Source of the DNA: JBEKYD01 sp049509915
GTDB lineage: Bacteria; Acidobacteriota; Terriglobia; Bryobacterales; Bryobacteraceae
Direction: 5' to 3'
Length of the DNA stretch: 35,907 bases
Assembly (NCBI GenBank): GCA_049509915.1
Contig: JBEKZL010000035.1
Span: forward strand, 1-35,907
The notes under the pieces were generated by a model. That model was given only the letters and a program-made list of their open reading frames with translations, did no database searches and was not told the DNA's origin. The position numbers and the translations under genes were made by a program. Below are positions 1-8,481 of this stretch, in pieces (the stretch's first letter is position 1; each line of letters opens with the position of its first letter).

Positions 1-2126
1 GGGAGGGTAGCCACGACGTAGGTGGGCGACTCGGTTTCGGCGCCTTCGGCCTGGCCGGTGCCTTTGCGGGCGAGGTCCCAGAGATCCTCCTTGTTATAGA
101 AGGACTGGGGATCGAGCATGTGATACGTGCGGTAGATCTCGGCCTGGGTTCGGAACAGGGTTTCCGGATAGCGGGCATGGGCGCGCAGATCCGGGGGCAT
201 TTCCGACGCCGGGTGGAACAGGGCGGGGAAAAGGTGCTGGTAGGCGCCGACAATGGGGTCGTTGGGGTCGAAGATGTACAGGCGGGTTTCGCCGTCGTAG
301 GCATCCACTGTGGCCTTCACCGCGTTACGGATGTAATTGATGCGGCCGATATCGGGCACTTCCACCGCGCGCGAGTTGGGGTGCGCATCGCTGGTGGTAT
401 ATCCGTCCGCCATCCAAACCAGGCGGCCGGATTCGGTAATCACCAGGTAGGGGTCGGGGTCCCATTCGAGAAAGCCGGCCAGGGTCTGGAGGCGTTCGCT
501 CACTTTGCGGCGGATCATCATGCGGCTAGACGGAGTGAAGTAATCGGTGAGCAGGAAATTTGGCTCGCCTTCGCGAATGGCGGCGGCGGCGCGCATCAGG
601 AACGAGGAAACCGGAAAACCGCCCTTGCCCTGATAGCGGGTGCGAACGTTGTCGTTACCGGAGGGATAGTTGAATTCCTCCTGCGCGGTGTCGACGAACA
701 CGGGCTCGTGGGTGATTTCGCCGTAGTAGAGCTCCGGGCGGGTGATCTTGAGGCTGGGGGTGTGGACGCGGGGAGGAGCGTCTTCGATGAGCAGAACCGG
801 CAATCCATCGGGGGTGATCTGGCTGGCCAGGGCCAGCACGACGCCGTAGCCGTGGGTGTAAATCAGGTCGGGATTGATCCAACTGGAGCGCGCGCTGGGG
901 AGCTGATTGATATCGAGTTCGCGGGCGGTCAGCAGCACCTGGCGGTACTGGCCTTCCAGGGTGTAGCGGTCGACGTCGGGGGAGTGGAAGGCGTAATAGG
1001 GGCGGAGGGCCTGAATCTGGGCGACGGTATCGTGAAAGGCGCGCCAATCCCAGAGGCGGACGTTATCCAGGGTAGGTTTATTGCCGGCCACGTCGATGGG
1101 CGCCTCGGGGCGGGCGTGGAATTCGATCTCGTGCAGTTGCCGGTCGAGGCCGAATGCACTGCGAGTGGCGTGGATATGGGTTTCGATGTAGGGCCGTTCG
1201 AGCGAAATTTCGTTGGGTGCGACATATAGCGCCGCGACCGCGCGGGGGACCAGGAATTCGACCACCAGCGCCAGGGCCATGGCGGCGGCCAGCTTCCAGC
1301 GGCGCAGCCAGATCAGTCCCGCGGCGGCGAGGCTGGCGACAATCAACAGCCATTGCAGGGGCAGGCCGATATTCTGGTCCACCCAATCCACCCCCACCAG
1401 GAAGCTGCCGTGTTCGTTGTAGACCATCTGGTAACGGCCGAGATAGAATTTGACCGCCATCGATAGCAGCAGCACCACGGCGGCGCCGCGCAGGAATCCG
1501 GATTCGAGGCCGCCCTCCAGCTTCCAGACGTTGGGGTCGATCTGCTGGTTCTCCCGGTTCAGGGGAAAACTGTGGCGGAGCTGCCAGCCGCGCGCCCCCA
1601 GCCAATAAATCAGAATGGCGAAGATGGCGAGCGCGAGCACGTAGCCGCGCAGCATATCGTAGAAGGGGAGATCGAAGAGGTAAAACGAGAGCGGCTTGGC
1701 AAAGATGGCGTCGTGCCAGGCAGTGGTGGAAACCAGGCCCTGGCCGCCGGCATAGCGGATTACGGTCCAGTTATCGATGGCCGCGGCGGCAATCAGATAG
1801 GATAGCCCCAACAGCAGCAAGGTGGAAATGCGGGCATACAGCTTGTGCTCGCTCAGGCCGGTACCGGCAAATTTGAGGGCGCGGGCGTGCGCCACCCAGA
1901 GAATGGCGAAGCCCGCCAGCGTGGCTGCCGCCACCGGCGCCACGCCGTAGGTGAGCAGCGCGAACCAGGTTTCCAGTTGTCCCAGTTCCTTCCACCAGGC
2001 GATTTCGATGGCGAAGGATGCCAGGGACCGGGCGGCCAGCGCCAACACTCCCAGCGCTACCGCCGCCGAGATCAGCGCGACACGCAAAGCGTTGCCGTGC
2101 TTACCTTCAATGGCGTATCGAGGCAT
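1..2126 (-). CDS. UPF0182 family integral membrane protein (3' end outside window)
   Basis: About 708 codons are visible from the ATG at 2126, and the frame stays open to the window edge. The family is usually around 900 residues, so roughly the last 200 are missing. The first ~300 residues hold several long hydrophobic segments consistent with the multi-helix N-terminal membrane domain of UPF0182 (COG1615). The soluble part carries recognisable family motifs: YTHGYG, ITRPELYYGE and EFNYPSGNDNV. No molecular function is established for the family, and I infer none. The start lies 82 bp from the divergent fucosidase start, so the two share a promoter region. The ribosome-binding site is weak (GGGG just before ATG). 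Family assignment is firm; function is unknown. Confidence 0.9.
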   Translation of the reverse strand, partial: MPRYAIEGKHGNALRVALISAAVALGVLALAARSLASFAIEIAWWKELGQLETWFALLTYGVAPVAAATLAGFAILWVAHARALKFAGTGLSEHKLYARISTLLLLGLSYLIAAAAIDNWTVIRYAGGQGLVSTTAWHDAIFAKPLSFYLFDLPFYDMLRGYVLALAIFAILIYWLGARGWQLRHSFPLNRENQQIDPNVWKLEGGLESGFLRGAAVVLLLSMAVKFYLGRYQMVYNEHGSFLVGVDWVDQNIGLPLQWLLIVASLAAAGLIWLRRWKLAAAMALALVVEFLVPRAVAALYVAPNEISLERPYIETHIHATRSAFGLDRQLHEIEFHARPEAPIDVAGNKPTLDNVRLWDWRAFHDTVAQIQALRPYYAFHSPDVDRYTLEGQYRQVLLTARELDINQLPSARSSWINPDLIYTHGYGVVLALASQITPDGLPVLLIEDAPPRVHTPSLKITRPELYYGEITHEPVFVDTAQEEFNYPSGNDNVRTRYQGKGGFPVSSFLMRAAAAIREGEPNFLLTDYFTPSSRMMIRRKVSERLQTLAGFLEWDPDPYLVITESGRLVWMADGYTTSDAHPNSRAVEVPDIGRINYIRNAVKATVDAYDGETRLYIFDPNDPIVGAYQHLFPALFHPASEMPPDLRAHARYPETLFRTQAEIYRTYHMLDPQSFYNKEDLWDLARKGTGQAEGAETESPTYVVATL

Positions 2127-2208
2127 AGCCCCAAGGGTAGCACCGGGCGGGGCGGCCGGCGTTTGGCGATGTTGCGGCGCGGCGAGCAATGGTATAAAGG
2201 GATCTAAA

Positions 2209-3768
2209 ATGAGAATCTCGAGAAGGGCTGCAGTGCGGTTGATGGCCGCGGCGGGCGTTCAGGCGCTCCATAAAAGCGAAGCGCAGCAAACCATCGACGT
2301 CGAAATCGCCAAAGGCCCTTTTCAGGCCGCCGGCGATTCGCTCAACGCTTACGCCAGCCCGGCGTGGTTCCGCGATGCCAAGTTCGGCATCTGGGCGCAT
2401 TGGGGACCCACCTCAGCCATTGGCACCGGCGACTGGTACGCCCGCAACATGTACATGGAAGGCAGCCGCCAGTACCAATACCATCTGAAAACCTACGGCC
2501 ATCCCTCGCGATTCGGATATAAGGGCACCATTCCGCTGTGGAAGGCCGAGCGGTTCGAGCCCAGGGCCCTGGCGCGCCTGTACCGCCAGGCCGGCGCGAA
2601 GTACTTCGTCAGCATGGGTGTCCACTGCGACAACTTCGATCTTTGGAATTCGGGCCGCCGCTGGAACTCGGTCAACATGGGGCCGAAGCGCGACATCGTG
2701 GGCGAGTGGCGCGAGGCCGCGCGCGCCGAGGGTCTCCGCTTCGGCGTCAGCGAGCACGTCTGGGGCAGCTACAACTGGTGGGAGACCAACAAGGGCGCCG
2801 ACAAGCAGGGCCCCTACGCGGGCGTTCCCTACGACGGCAACGACCCGGCCAATCGCGATCTGTACTTTCCGCCGCACCCGCCGGCGCGCGAAGCCTGGGC
2901 CGAGCAAGGCAACGAGCCGGAGGAGTGGAAGCGCGAGTGGTTCTTGCGCGCGCGGGACCTGATCGATCAGCACCAGCCCGATCTGTATTACGAAGACGGC
3001 GGCATCCCCTTCGGCCGCTGGGGCCGCAGCTTAGTGGCGCATTACTACAACCAGAGCCTGCGCTGGCACGCGGGAAAGGTCGACGTCGTCTATACGGGGA
3101 AGCGCCGCAGCGAGTGCGCTTCGGGCACCTGCGTGCTCGACGTGGAGCGAGGCGTGGTCGACGACATCGAGCCGCGACCCTTCCAGACCGACACCTGCAT
3201 CGGCGACTGGCACTACAATCGCGAGGCGGTCTACAAGCGGCCCAAGACGGTGATCGATCTGCTGGTCGACATTGTCAGCCGCAACGGCAATCTGCTGCTC
3301 AACATTCCGCTGCCGGCCAGCGGCATGCCGGACGATGCCGAGCTGAAGATCCTGGCGTCCATCACGAGTTGGATGAAGGTGAACTCCGAGGCGATCTATG
3401 CGACGCGGCCGTGGAAGATTTCGGGCGAAGGCCCCGGCATCCGCAAGACTGCGCCCGGCGGCGGCTTCGCCGGCACGGCCGAGCACTTCAACGAAAACCA
3501 GCGCGTCGACCTCACCGGCGCGGACATTCGTTTCACCACTGAGGGCGACACGCTCTACGCTTTCGCGATGGGCTGGAACCCGCGCGAGACCCGCATCGGC
3601 GCGCTCGGGCCGTCGCGCCGGCTGGAACAACGCAAGATCGCTCGCGTCGAACTCGTTGGTTCGCACGATCCGCTGCCCTGGAAGCTTGCCGACGACGGGC
3701 TGCACATCCAGTCGCCGCAACAATGGCCGAGCGAACACGCCGTGGCGTTTCGGATTCTCTTCGCCTGA
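2209..3768 (+). CDS. Tat-exported alpha-L-fucosidase, GH29
   Basis: This 519-residue protein starts with a twin-arginine signal (SRRAAVRLMAAAG), so export by Tat is likely. The mature part is a GH29 catalytic barrel: WFRDAKFGIWAHWG near the N-terminus, then AGAKYFVSMGVHCDNFDLW, then PDLYYEDGG. The Asp at residue 263 in YEDGG sits where GH29 enzymes keep the catalytic nucleophile. RNGNLLLNIPLP near the end of the barrel is also typical, followed by a C-terminal beta domain. GH29 enzymes release L-fucose from glycans with retention of configuration. I chose ATG 2209 because AAAGG precedes it and the Tat signal begins there; the frame stays open upstream without a signal peptide. It converges with the TonB receptor 23 bp away. 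Glycan specificity cannot be read from sequence. Confidence 0.93.
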   Translation: MRISRRAAVRLMAAAGVQALHKSEAQQTIDVEIAKGPFQAAGDSLNAYASPAWFRDAKFGIWAHWGPTSAIGTGDWYARNMYMEGSRQYQYHLKTYGHPSRFGYKGTIPLWKAERFEPRALARLYRQAGAKYFVSMGVHCDNFDLWNSGRRWNSVNMGPKRDIVGEWREAARAEGLRFGVSEHVWGSYNWWETNKGADKQGPYAGVPYDGNDPANRDLYFPPHPPAREAWAEQGNEPEEWKREWFLRARDLIDQHQPDLYYEDGGIPFGRWGRSLVAHYYNQSLRWHAGKVDVVYTGKRRSECASGTCVLDVERGVVDDIEPRPFQTDTCIGDWHYNREAVYKRPKTVIDLLVDIVSRNGNLLLNIPLPASGMPDDAELKILASITSWMKVNSEAIYATRPWKISGEGPGIRKTAPGGGFAGTAEHFNENQRVDLTGADIRFTTEGDTLYAFAMGWNPRETRIGALGPSRRLEQRKIARVELVGSHDPLPWKLADDGLHIQSPQQWPSEHAVAFRILFA

Positions 3769-3791
3769 GCCGGAGGTGCGCAACCCCGCGC

Positions 3792-6700
3792 TCACCAGCG
3801 CAGCTTGAATCCGAACTGCACCTGCCGCGACGAAGTCGCCGTGCTGGTGATCACGCCGGCCGTGGGCGAAAGGCCGGTGGGGGTGAACACAATTGCGTTG
3901 GGGGTATTGAAATTCGCGTGGTTCAGGACGTTGAAGAACTCGGCGCGAAATTGGAGTTGCGTGCGCTCCCAAAGATGCAGCTCCTTAAGGAAGGACAAGT
4001 CCCAAGTGGCCAGCCCCGGACCGGTCAGCGTGTCGCGCCCCAGGTTTCCGTAGAATCCACTGCTGTTCGGGGGCGCCAGAAATGCCGCGGGATTGAACCA
4101 TTGGTTGGGATTGCCCTGAATCATCGGCCCGTGGAAAGCGGGATTGACGAATGGCCGCACCGGATTGCGCGAATCCCCGTTATTAGAAGGGTTATAGCTG
4201 AGCTGAGGGGTGAACGGAAAACCGCCCTGAATGGTGACGATCGAATTCATGGTCCAGCCGCCGAGCACCGCATCCGCCGCCGGGCCGGCTCCGCTCAGAA
4301 ACCGCCGGCCATGTCCCACGGGCAGCTCATAGACGGCGCTCACCGCCGCGGCTTGGGTGACGTTGAAATTGGCCGGTCCCCAATCAGCCGGAAGATCGAA
4401 CGGGTTGGATGCCAGAGCCGGTTCGCCGCCGGAGGTGGTGGCGTTGGGGGAATCGCCGTCGTCGAGTGTCTTCGACCAGGTATACACGCCGCGCAACAAC
4501 AGGCCCCGGCTGAAGCGGTGATTCCAATCCGCCTGCAGCGCCTGATAGGAACTGTTGGCTTCGGAAAAGTAAGTCCAGGTATTGGCCAGCGCGGCGTTGG
4601 CGCGGACGGACGTGGGGACGTAGTAAGTCCCCGCCGGAATGGGCGAATTGGCGAAAGGCGCGGGAAAGTTGCTTGGGTAATTCGCCGGGCAGGGCGATGC
4701 CGGACAGATCACCGGAAAAGGTTCGTTGGCGTCGATGCCCAACAGCTCGTGATAACCGTGCGACCCGACGTAAGCGACGCTCAGTGCCGTGTTGGCCGTC
4801 AACGCGTGTTGCAGCCGTAAGGACCACGACACCAGCGTCGGCGTCTGCAAGTTCGGCTGCACCCCGCCCGGCACCAGCTTCGCGCTGGCAGGCACAGCGG
4901 CCGACGTCTGCACGGGGAGCTGCGCAACCGGCTCGCTGGCCAGGCTGTAAGTGGGATTGAAGGGCGCGTTCTGGTCGGTGCGGTAACCCAGCGCGTCCTG
5001 CAAATCGTTATACAGGCCGAAGGCCGCCCGAATTACGGTGCGGTGGTTCCGGAACGGGCTCCACGCCAGCCCGATTCGCGGCTGCGGCAGGAACTTGCCG
5101 TTGTTGACGGTGAATGCCGAATTGCCGACCGCGGGCGCGGTCTGAATCACCCCGCCGATGAAAGTGTAGGTGGAAGCCCGGCCGTGCTCCTCGTTCCATC
5201 CGCTGGTGAATTCGTCGCGAAAGCCCAGCGAGAGTGTCAGTGCCGGGCTCAACCGGATGGTGTCCTGCGCGTGCGCCGCTCCGAACCCTGCGCGCCATCC
5301 AAGCGCGGTCGGCGCCGGATCGTAAAGCAGCGTGGCTACCGTTCCCAGCAGCAACGTGTCCAGGCTGGTGAAAGTGGCTTGGCCGTATTGGCTGAGCGCC
5401 AGCAGTTCGTTCGAGCGCAGCCGCTGGAACCAGACGCCGGCCGTGATCTGGTGCCGCCCGCGAACCAGGGATACCTCGTCTTCATAGCTGGACAGATTGC
5501 GCGCCATCCGCAGATTGCTGCCGTTGTTGGCGCCGGCGAGGCTGAGTTGCGCGGTGGGATTCGAAGCCGCGCTGCCTCCCACCACCAGCGCTCCGATCGG
5601 GTCTCCGGCCAGCAGGCCCGGCAGGCCGGCCGCGGGGGTTCCCGGCGTTGGTTCGCCGGTGAAAAAATAGCCGGCGCGGGAATAGCCGATTCGCGCCGTA
5701 TTCAGCACGCTGGGCGAAAACACGTGCGTCTCTTCCAGGCTGGCCACCTGCTCTCGCAGGCTGGCTACGTCGGTGCTGTAAAGATTGGTGCTGGTCGGGG
5801 TGAAATCGCCGCTGTCGTCGATGGTGTAAATCGCGCTGAGCGAATCCGCCGGCCGCGGCAGCTCATCCACCCGAACCGTGCCGAAATCGTCGCGGATGGT
5901 TTGCAGCGGACTATTGAAGGCTTCGGCAATGCCGCCAAAATCCGGCGCGCCGGCCGAGGGCGCCGGCCATGCCGAAATCAGCGGCGACAGGCCGACGAAT
6001 GCCAGCCCGGTCGTTGCGCACAGGCTCGGAGCCGGGCTCACCAGCGCGCAAGGCAGGTAGCCGTTGCGAGCGTTGTTGTCGGGCACCAGGTCGACGCCGG
6101 TCTGGTGCAGATGCTGGCGCAGTCCTTCGTAATTGGCGAACACGAACGTCTGGTTGCGCCGTAGGGCGCCGCCCGCCGAAGCGCCGAACTGTCCGCGCTG
6201 AAAACCGGGCGTCGAAGCCGGATCGAAGAAATTGCGGGCATCGAATGCGTTGTTGCGGATGAAACCGTATAGCGACCCGTGGAAGACGTTGCCGCCGGAT
6301 TGGGTCACCATCAAAACCTGGGCGCCCGGATGCTTGCCGTAGTCGACGCCGTAGGAGTCGCGCAACACGTTGAACTCGCGCACCGCGTCCACTCCCAGCA
6401 GTTCCTGGCTGGTGCCGCCCGGCGTCATATTGTTCTCCGCCGCGCCCGTAAATTCCACCCCGTTCAACAAGAACAGGTTCTGCTGCGGCCGGTTTCCCGA
6501 GACCGCGAAATTGTTGCCGTTGGTGGAGTTCGACACCCCGATTCCACCGGTCTTGGCGGCGGTATAGTTGACCACGCCCGGATTGAGCGTCAGCAGTAAA
6601 TCGTAGCTGCGCCCGTTCAACGGCAGATCCCGAACCTGCCGCGGACTCACCAGGCCCGAGATGTCGTTCGGCGCCACGCTCACCTGCGGCGCGTCCCCGG

Positions 6701-7100
6701 CCACCGTCACCGCGTTGCTCGCCTCCCCCACTTGCAGCTCGAAATCCACTGTAGCCGCCTGTCCGACAAATAGTTGGACTCCGGTGCGCAGCTCGTCCCG
6801 GAACCCGGCTTTCTGTACGCGGATTTCATATTGCCCCACCGGAACCGAAGATATCTGGTAGCGCCCGTAGCCGTCGGTGAGGCCGTTGCGGACCGTACCC
6901 GCCTCCACGCTCTTCATCGCGACGGCCGCGCCAGTGACCAGCGCCCCGCTCTGGTCGGTGACCGTACCGGAAATCGTTGCCGAGACTTGCGCCGAGAGCG
7001 CGGCCGGCCATACCACGGTGCCGAGCGCCAAACAGTGGGAAACGATACGTGCGCGGAGAGCCCGCCGCGCGCGGAAAAAGAGCGAGATCGAAAAAGTCAT
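3792..7100 (-). CDS. TonB-dependent receptor, Oar type, with carboxypeptidase regulatory-like domain
   Basis: This is a complete 1102-residue outer-membrane receptor. A signal peptide ends near residue 37 (AALSAQ). Residues ~38-125 form a carboxypeptidase-regulatory-like fold (ISGTVTDQSGALVTGA ... GRYQISSVPVGQYEIRV). A plug domain follows (RDLPLNGRSYDLLLTLNPGV), then a long beta-barrel. The chain ends in FGFKLRW with a terminal aromatic residue, the usual barrel-assembly signal. In Acidobacteriota such receptors are numerous and thought to import oligosaccharides or other large substrates, energised by TonB-ExbBD. The convergent fucosidase makes a glycan ligand plausible but unproven. The start context is odd: AAGG abuts the ATG, giving poor spacing. 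A pair of 8-bp direct repeats lies just upstream (7105-7131). Confidence 0.93.
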   Translation of the reverse strand: MTFSISLFFRARRALRARIVSHCLALGTVVWPAALSAQVSATISGTVTDQSGALVTGAAVAMKSVEAGTVRNGLTDGYGRYQISSVPVGQYEIRVQKAGFRDELRTGVQLFVGQAATVDFELQVGEASNAVTVAGDAPQVSVAPNDISGLVSPRQVRDLPLNGRSYDLLLTLNPGVVNYTAAKTGGIGVSNSTNGNNFAVSGNRPQQNLFLLNGVEFTGAAENNMTPGGTSQELLGVDAVREFNVLRDSYGVDYGKHPGAQVLMVTQSGGNVFHGSLYGFIRNNAFDARNFFDPASTPGFQRGQFGASAGGALRRNQTFVFANYEGLRQHLHQTGVDLVPDNNARNGYLPCALVSPAPSLCATTGLAFVGLSPLISAWPAPSAGAPDFGGIAEAFNSPLQTIRDDFGTVRVDELPRPADSLSAIYTIDDSGDFTPTSTNLYSTDVASLREQVASLEETHVFSPSVLNTARIGYSRAGYFFTGEPTPGTPAAGLPGLLAGDPIGALVVGGSAASNPTAQLSLAGANNGSNLRMARNLSSYEDEVSLVRGRHQITAGVWFQRLRSNELLALSQYGQATFTSLDTLLLGTVATLLYDPAPTALGWRAGFGAAHAQDTIRLSPALTLSLGFRDEFTSGWNEEHGRASTYTFIGGVIQTAPAVGNSAFTVNNGKFLPQPRIGLAWSPFRNHRTVIRAAFGLYNDLQDALGYRTDQNAPFNPTYSLASEPVAQLPVQTSAAVPASAKLVPGGVQPNLQTPTLVSWSLRLQHALTANTALSVAYVGSHGYHELLGIDANEPFPVICPASPCPANYPSNFPAPFANSPIPAGTYYVPTSVRANAALANTWTYFSEANSSYQALQADWNHRFSRGLLLRGVYTWSKTLDDGDSPNATTSGGEPALASNPFDLPADWGPANFNVTQAAAVSAVYELPVGHGRRFLSGAGPAADAVLGGWTMNSIVTIQGGFPFTPQLSYNPSNNGDSRNPVRPFVNPAFHGPMIQGNPNQWFNPAAFLAPPNSSGFYGNLGRDTLTGPGLATWDLSFLKELHLWERTQLQFRAEFFNVLNHANFNTPNAIVFTPTGLSPTAGVITSTATSSRQVQFGFKLRW

Positions 7101-7104
7101 CCTT

Positions 7105-7131
7105 GTAAGTTACCAAAGACAGCGTAAGTTA
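7105..7131. repeat. Two GTAAGTTA direct repeats upstream of the TonB receptor
   Basis: GTAAGTTA occurs at 7105-7112 and again at 7124-7131. The two copies are 19 bp apart start to start and end 4 bp before the receptor start codon at 7100. The segment is AT-rich inside a GC-rich genome, so it is likely to contain the promoter or a regulator site for the leftward receptor gene. No matching regulator is identified. Confidence 0.45.
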
Positions 7132-7203
7132 TCTACGACAATGGCGGCTCCGGCTCCCGGGGCGGCCGGCGCGCCGAAGTGAGGATTGGAGGATAATGGA
7201 GCC

Positions 7204-7434
7204 ATGCTGACCAACGAGGACAAGCAGTGGATATTGGAAAAGCTCGACGGGGTAAGCCAGAAGTTCGACCAGAAGCTGGAACGAGTGGAAACCACGCTTC
7301 TGACTGAGTTTCACAAATGGGCCTCACCCGCGGAAGCCCGCCAACGTACCGTTGCAGCCGCGCTTCGGGCAATCGACCTGGAGATGGAAGCACTTTCCGA
7401 TCGCGTCACCAAGATCGAGGGTCGCCAGCAGTAA
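7204..7434 (+). CDS. Small coiled-coil hypothetical protein
   Basis: This encodes a 76-residue charged protein without a membrane segment. It is mostly heptad-like helix (LDGVSQKFDQKLERVETTLL, and later IDLEMEALSDRVTKIEGRQQ). I chose ATG 7204 because GGAGG lies about 11 bases upstream; an in-frame TTG at 7186 would add six residues but lacks a Shine-Dalgarno. It reads divergently from the TonB receptor and converges on the epimerase gene 12 bp away. Its C-terminal pattern resembles the small coiled-coil protein at 14923-15123. Function is unknown; a trimerising or adaptor helix is a guess. Confidence 0.6.
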   Translation: MLTNEDKQWILEKLDGVSQKFDQKLERVETTLLTEFHKWASPAEARQRTVAAALRAIDLEMEALSDRVTKIEGRQQ

Positions 7435-7446
7435 GTCCCGCCAGTC

Positions 7447-8481
7447 TCACACTTTTTCCAGGAACGCCTTCGTCCAGCGGATGCTGGCTTCCACGTCCTC
7501 CAGTTCCCGCGCCGCGGCGGCCTGTTTCGAAACCTGCGGCGGCGCCTCGCGCGCGGTGCCTTTTTCCGCCAGCGCCAGAAAACGCGCGAATTCCCAGGCC
7601 GGGGTCTGGCGGAATGCGTCCCAGAATTTCGGGTCCAGGAAATTGTAGAGCCGCGGTCCGGTGACGATGACTTCGAGCGACAGCGGACGCCCCGGACACT
7701 TCGCCGCATACTCGCGGATGTAGTCCTCCATGCCCATGTTGCCCTCGCCCATACGGGTCCAGGCCACCGCCGCGCCCTGCGGCGTTTTCCATACGGCGCT
7801 GTCCCGCACGTGGCTCGTCAGCACGTACGGAGCCAGCGTTTCCAGTGTCAGGTGCGGGTCTTCAATCGTCCAGCACGGGTTGCCGGAATCGAGGCACGAA
7901 CCGACAAAATCGGTTCCCGCTGCCTCGATCAGCGTCTTCACTTCGCGAGCCTGCATGTCGCCGGCGTGGTTTTCGATGGCCACCTTCAGCCCGGCATCCA
8001 TCACCCGAGTCCGCACGTTGCGCAGCACCTTGACGGTGTTTTCGATGTGTCCCTCGATCGGAATCGGGCCGGTGCGGTCCGCCGCGCTTCCCAATACGCA
8101 GCGCACGATAGGCGACCCCACCGTGCGCGCCGCCCCCACCATGTGCGTGAGCTGCTCTTCGGCCGTTCCTTGCGACGGATTGAAGAGTTTCGAGGTGGGG
8201 CAGATCGAAAGCATGCCGATCTCTACTTCGATGCCCAGTTCCTCGGCGTGCGCCCGAACGCGCTTGAGGTTGTCCTCTTCCAGATTTCCCAGGAAGCGGA
8301 CCTCGCTGAAATGGACCACCCGGATGCCCCGCTTCGAGCAAAAATCCAGATACTCGATGGGCGTCCAGCCCTGCGAGCGAAGGCTGAACAGGTCCAGCCC
8401 GAACTTCACTTTGCCGCCTGCGGCGTCGCCCCGCCAGGCGAGGGCCGCGGCGCCGGCCGCCAGCAACGTCCGGCGCATCAT
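7447..8481 (-). CDS. Sugar phosphate isomerase/epimerase-like TIM barrel, exported
   Basis: A 344-residue protein of the xylose-isomerase-like TIM-barrel family (AP_endonuc_2 fold, IolE/Hps-like). The N-terminus (MMRRTLLAAGAAALAWRG) looks like a short Tat-type export signal. Barrel motifs include VKFGLDLFSLRSQG, the IENHAGD segment with a metal-ligand Glu, CLDSGNP, and SHVRDSAVW. Such enzymes isomerise or epimerise keto-sugars or inositol derivatives using a divalent metal; the substrate here is unknown. The ATG at 8481 overlaps the TGA of the upstream oxidoreductase (ATGA), with GGAAGGAG a few bases earlier, so the two are translationally coupled. The frame is open further upstream, but that part lies inside the oxidoreductase gene. 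Confidence 0.88.
   Translation of the reverse strand: MMRRTLLAAGAAALAWRGDAAGGKVKFGLDLFSLRSQGWTPIEYLDFCSKRGIRVVHFSEVRFLGNLEEDNLKRVRAHAEELGIEVEIGMLSICPTSKLFNPSQGTAEEQLTHMVGAARTVGSPIVRCVLGSAADRTGPIPIEGHIENTVKVLRNVRTRVMDAGLKVAIENHAGDMQAREVKTLIEAAGTDFVGSCLDSGNPCWTIEDPHLTLETLAPYVLTSHVRDSAVWKTPQGAAVAWTRMGEGNMGMEDYIREYAAKCPGRPLSLEVIVTGPRLYNFLDPKFWDAFRQTPAWEFARFLALAEKGTAREAPPQVSKQAAAARELEDVEASIRWTKAFLEKV

Noticed and set aside
120..1229. Long plus-strand open frame
   Set aside because: It is antisense to the UPF0182 gene, has no family motifs, and its composition is that of a GC-rich shadow frame.
2538..3542. Plus-strand 334-codon open frame inside the fucosidase
   Set aside because: Arg/Gly/Ala-rich out-of-frame reading of GH29 coding sequence without a ribosome-binding site.
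3769..3791. Possible terminator between fucosidase and TonB receptor
   Set aside because: The 23-bp gap contains no stable stem with a T-run.
5043..6164. Plus-strand 373-codon open frame
   Set aside because: Antisense to the middle of the TonB receptor; no recognisable domain.
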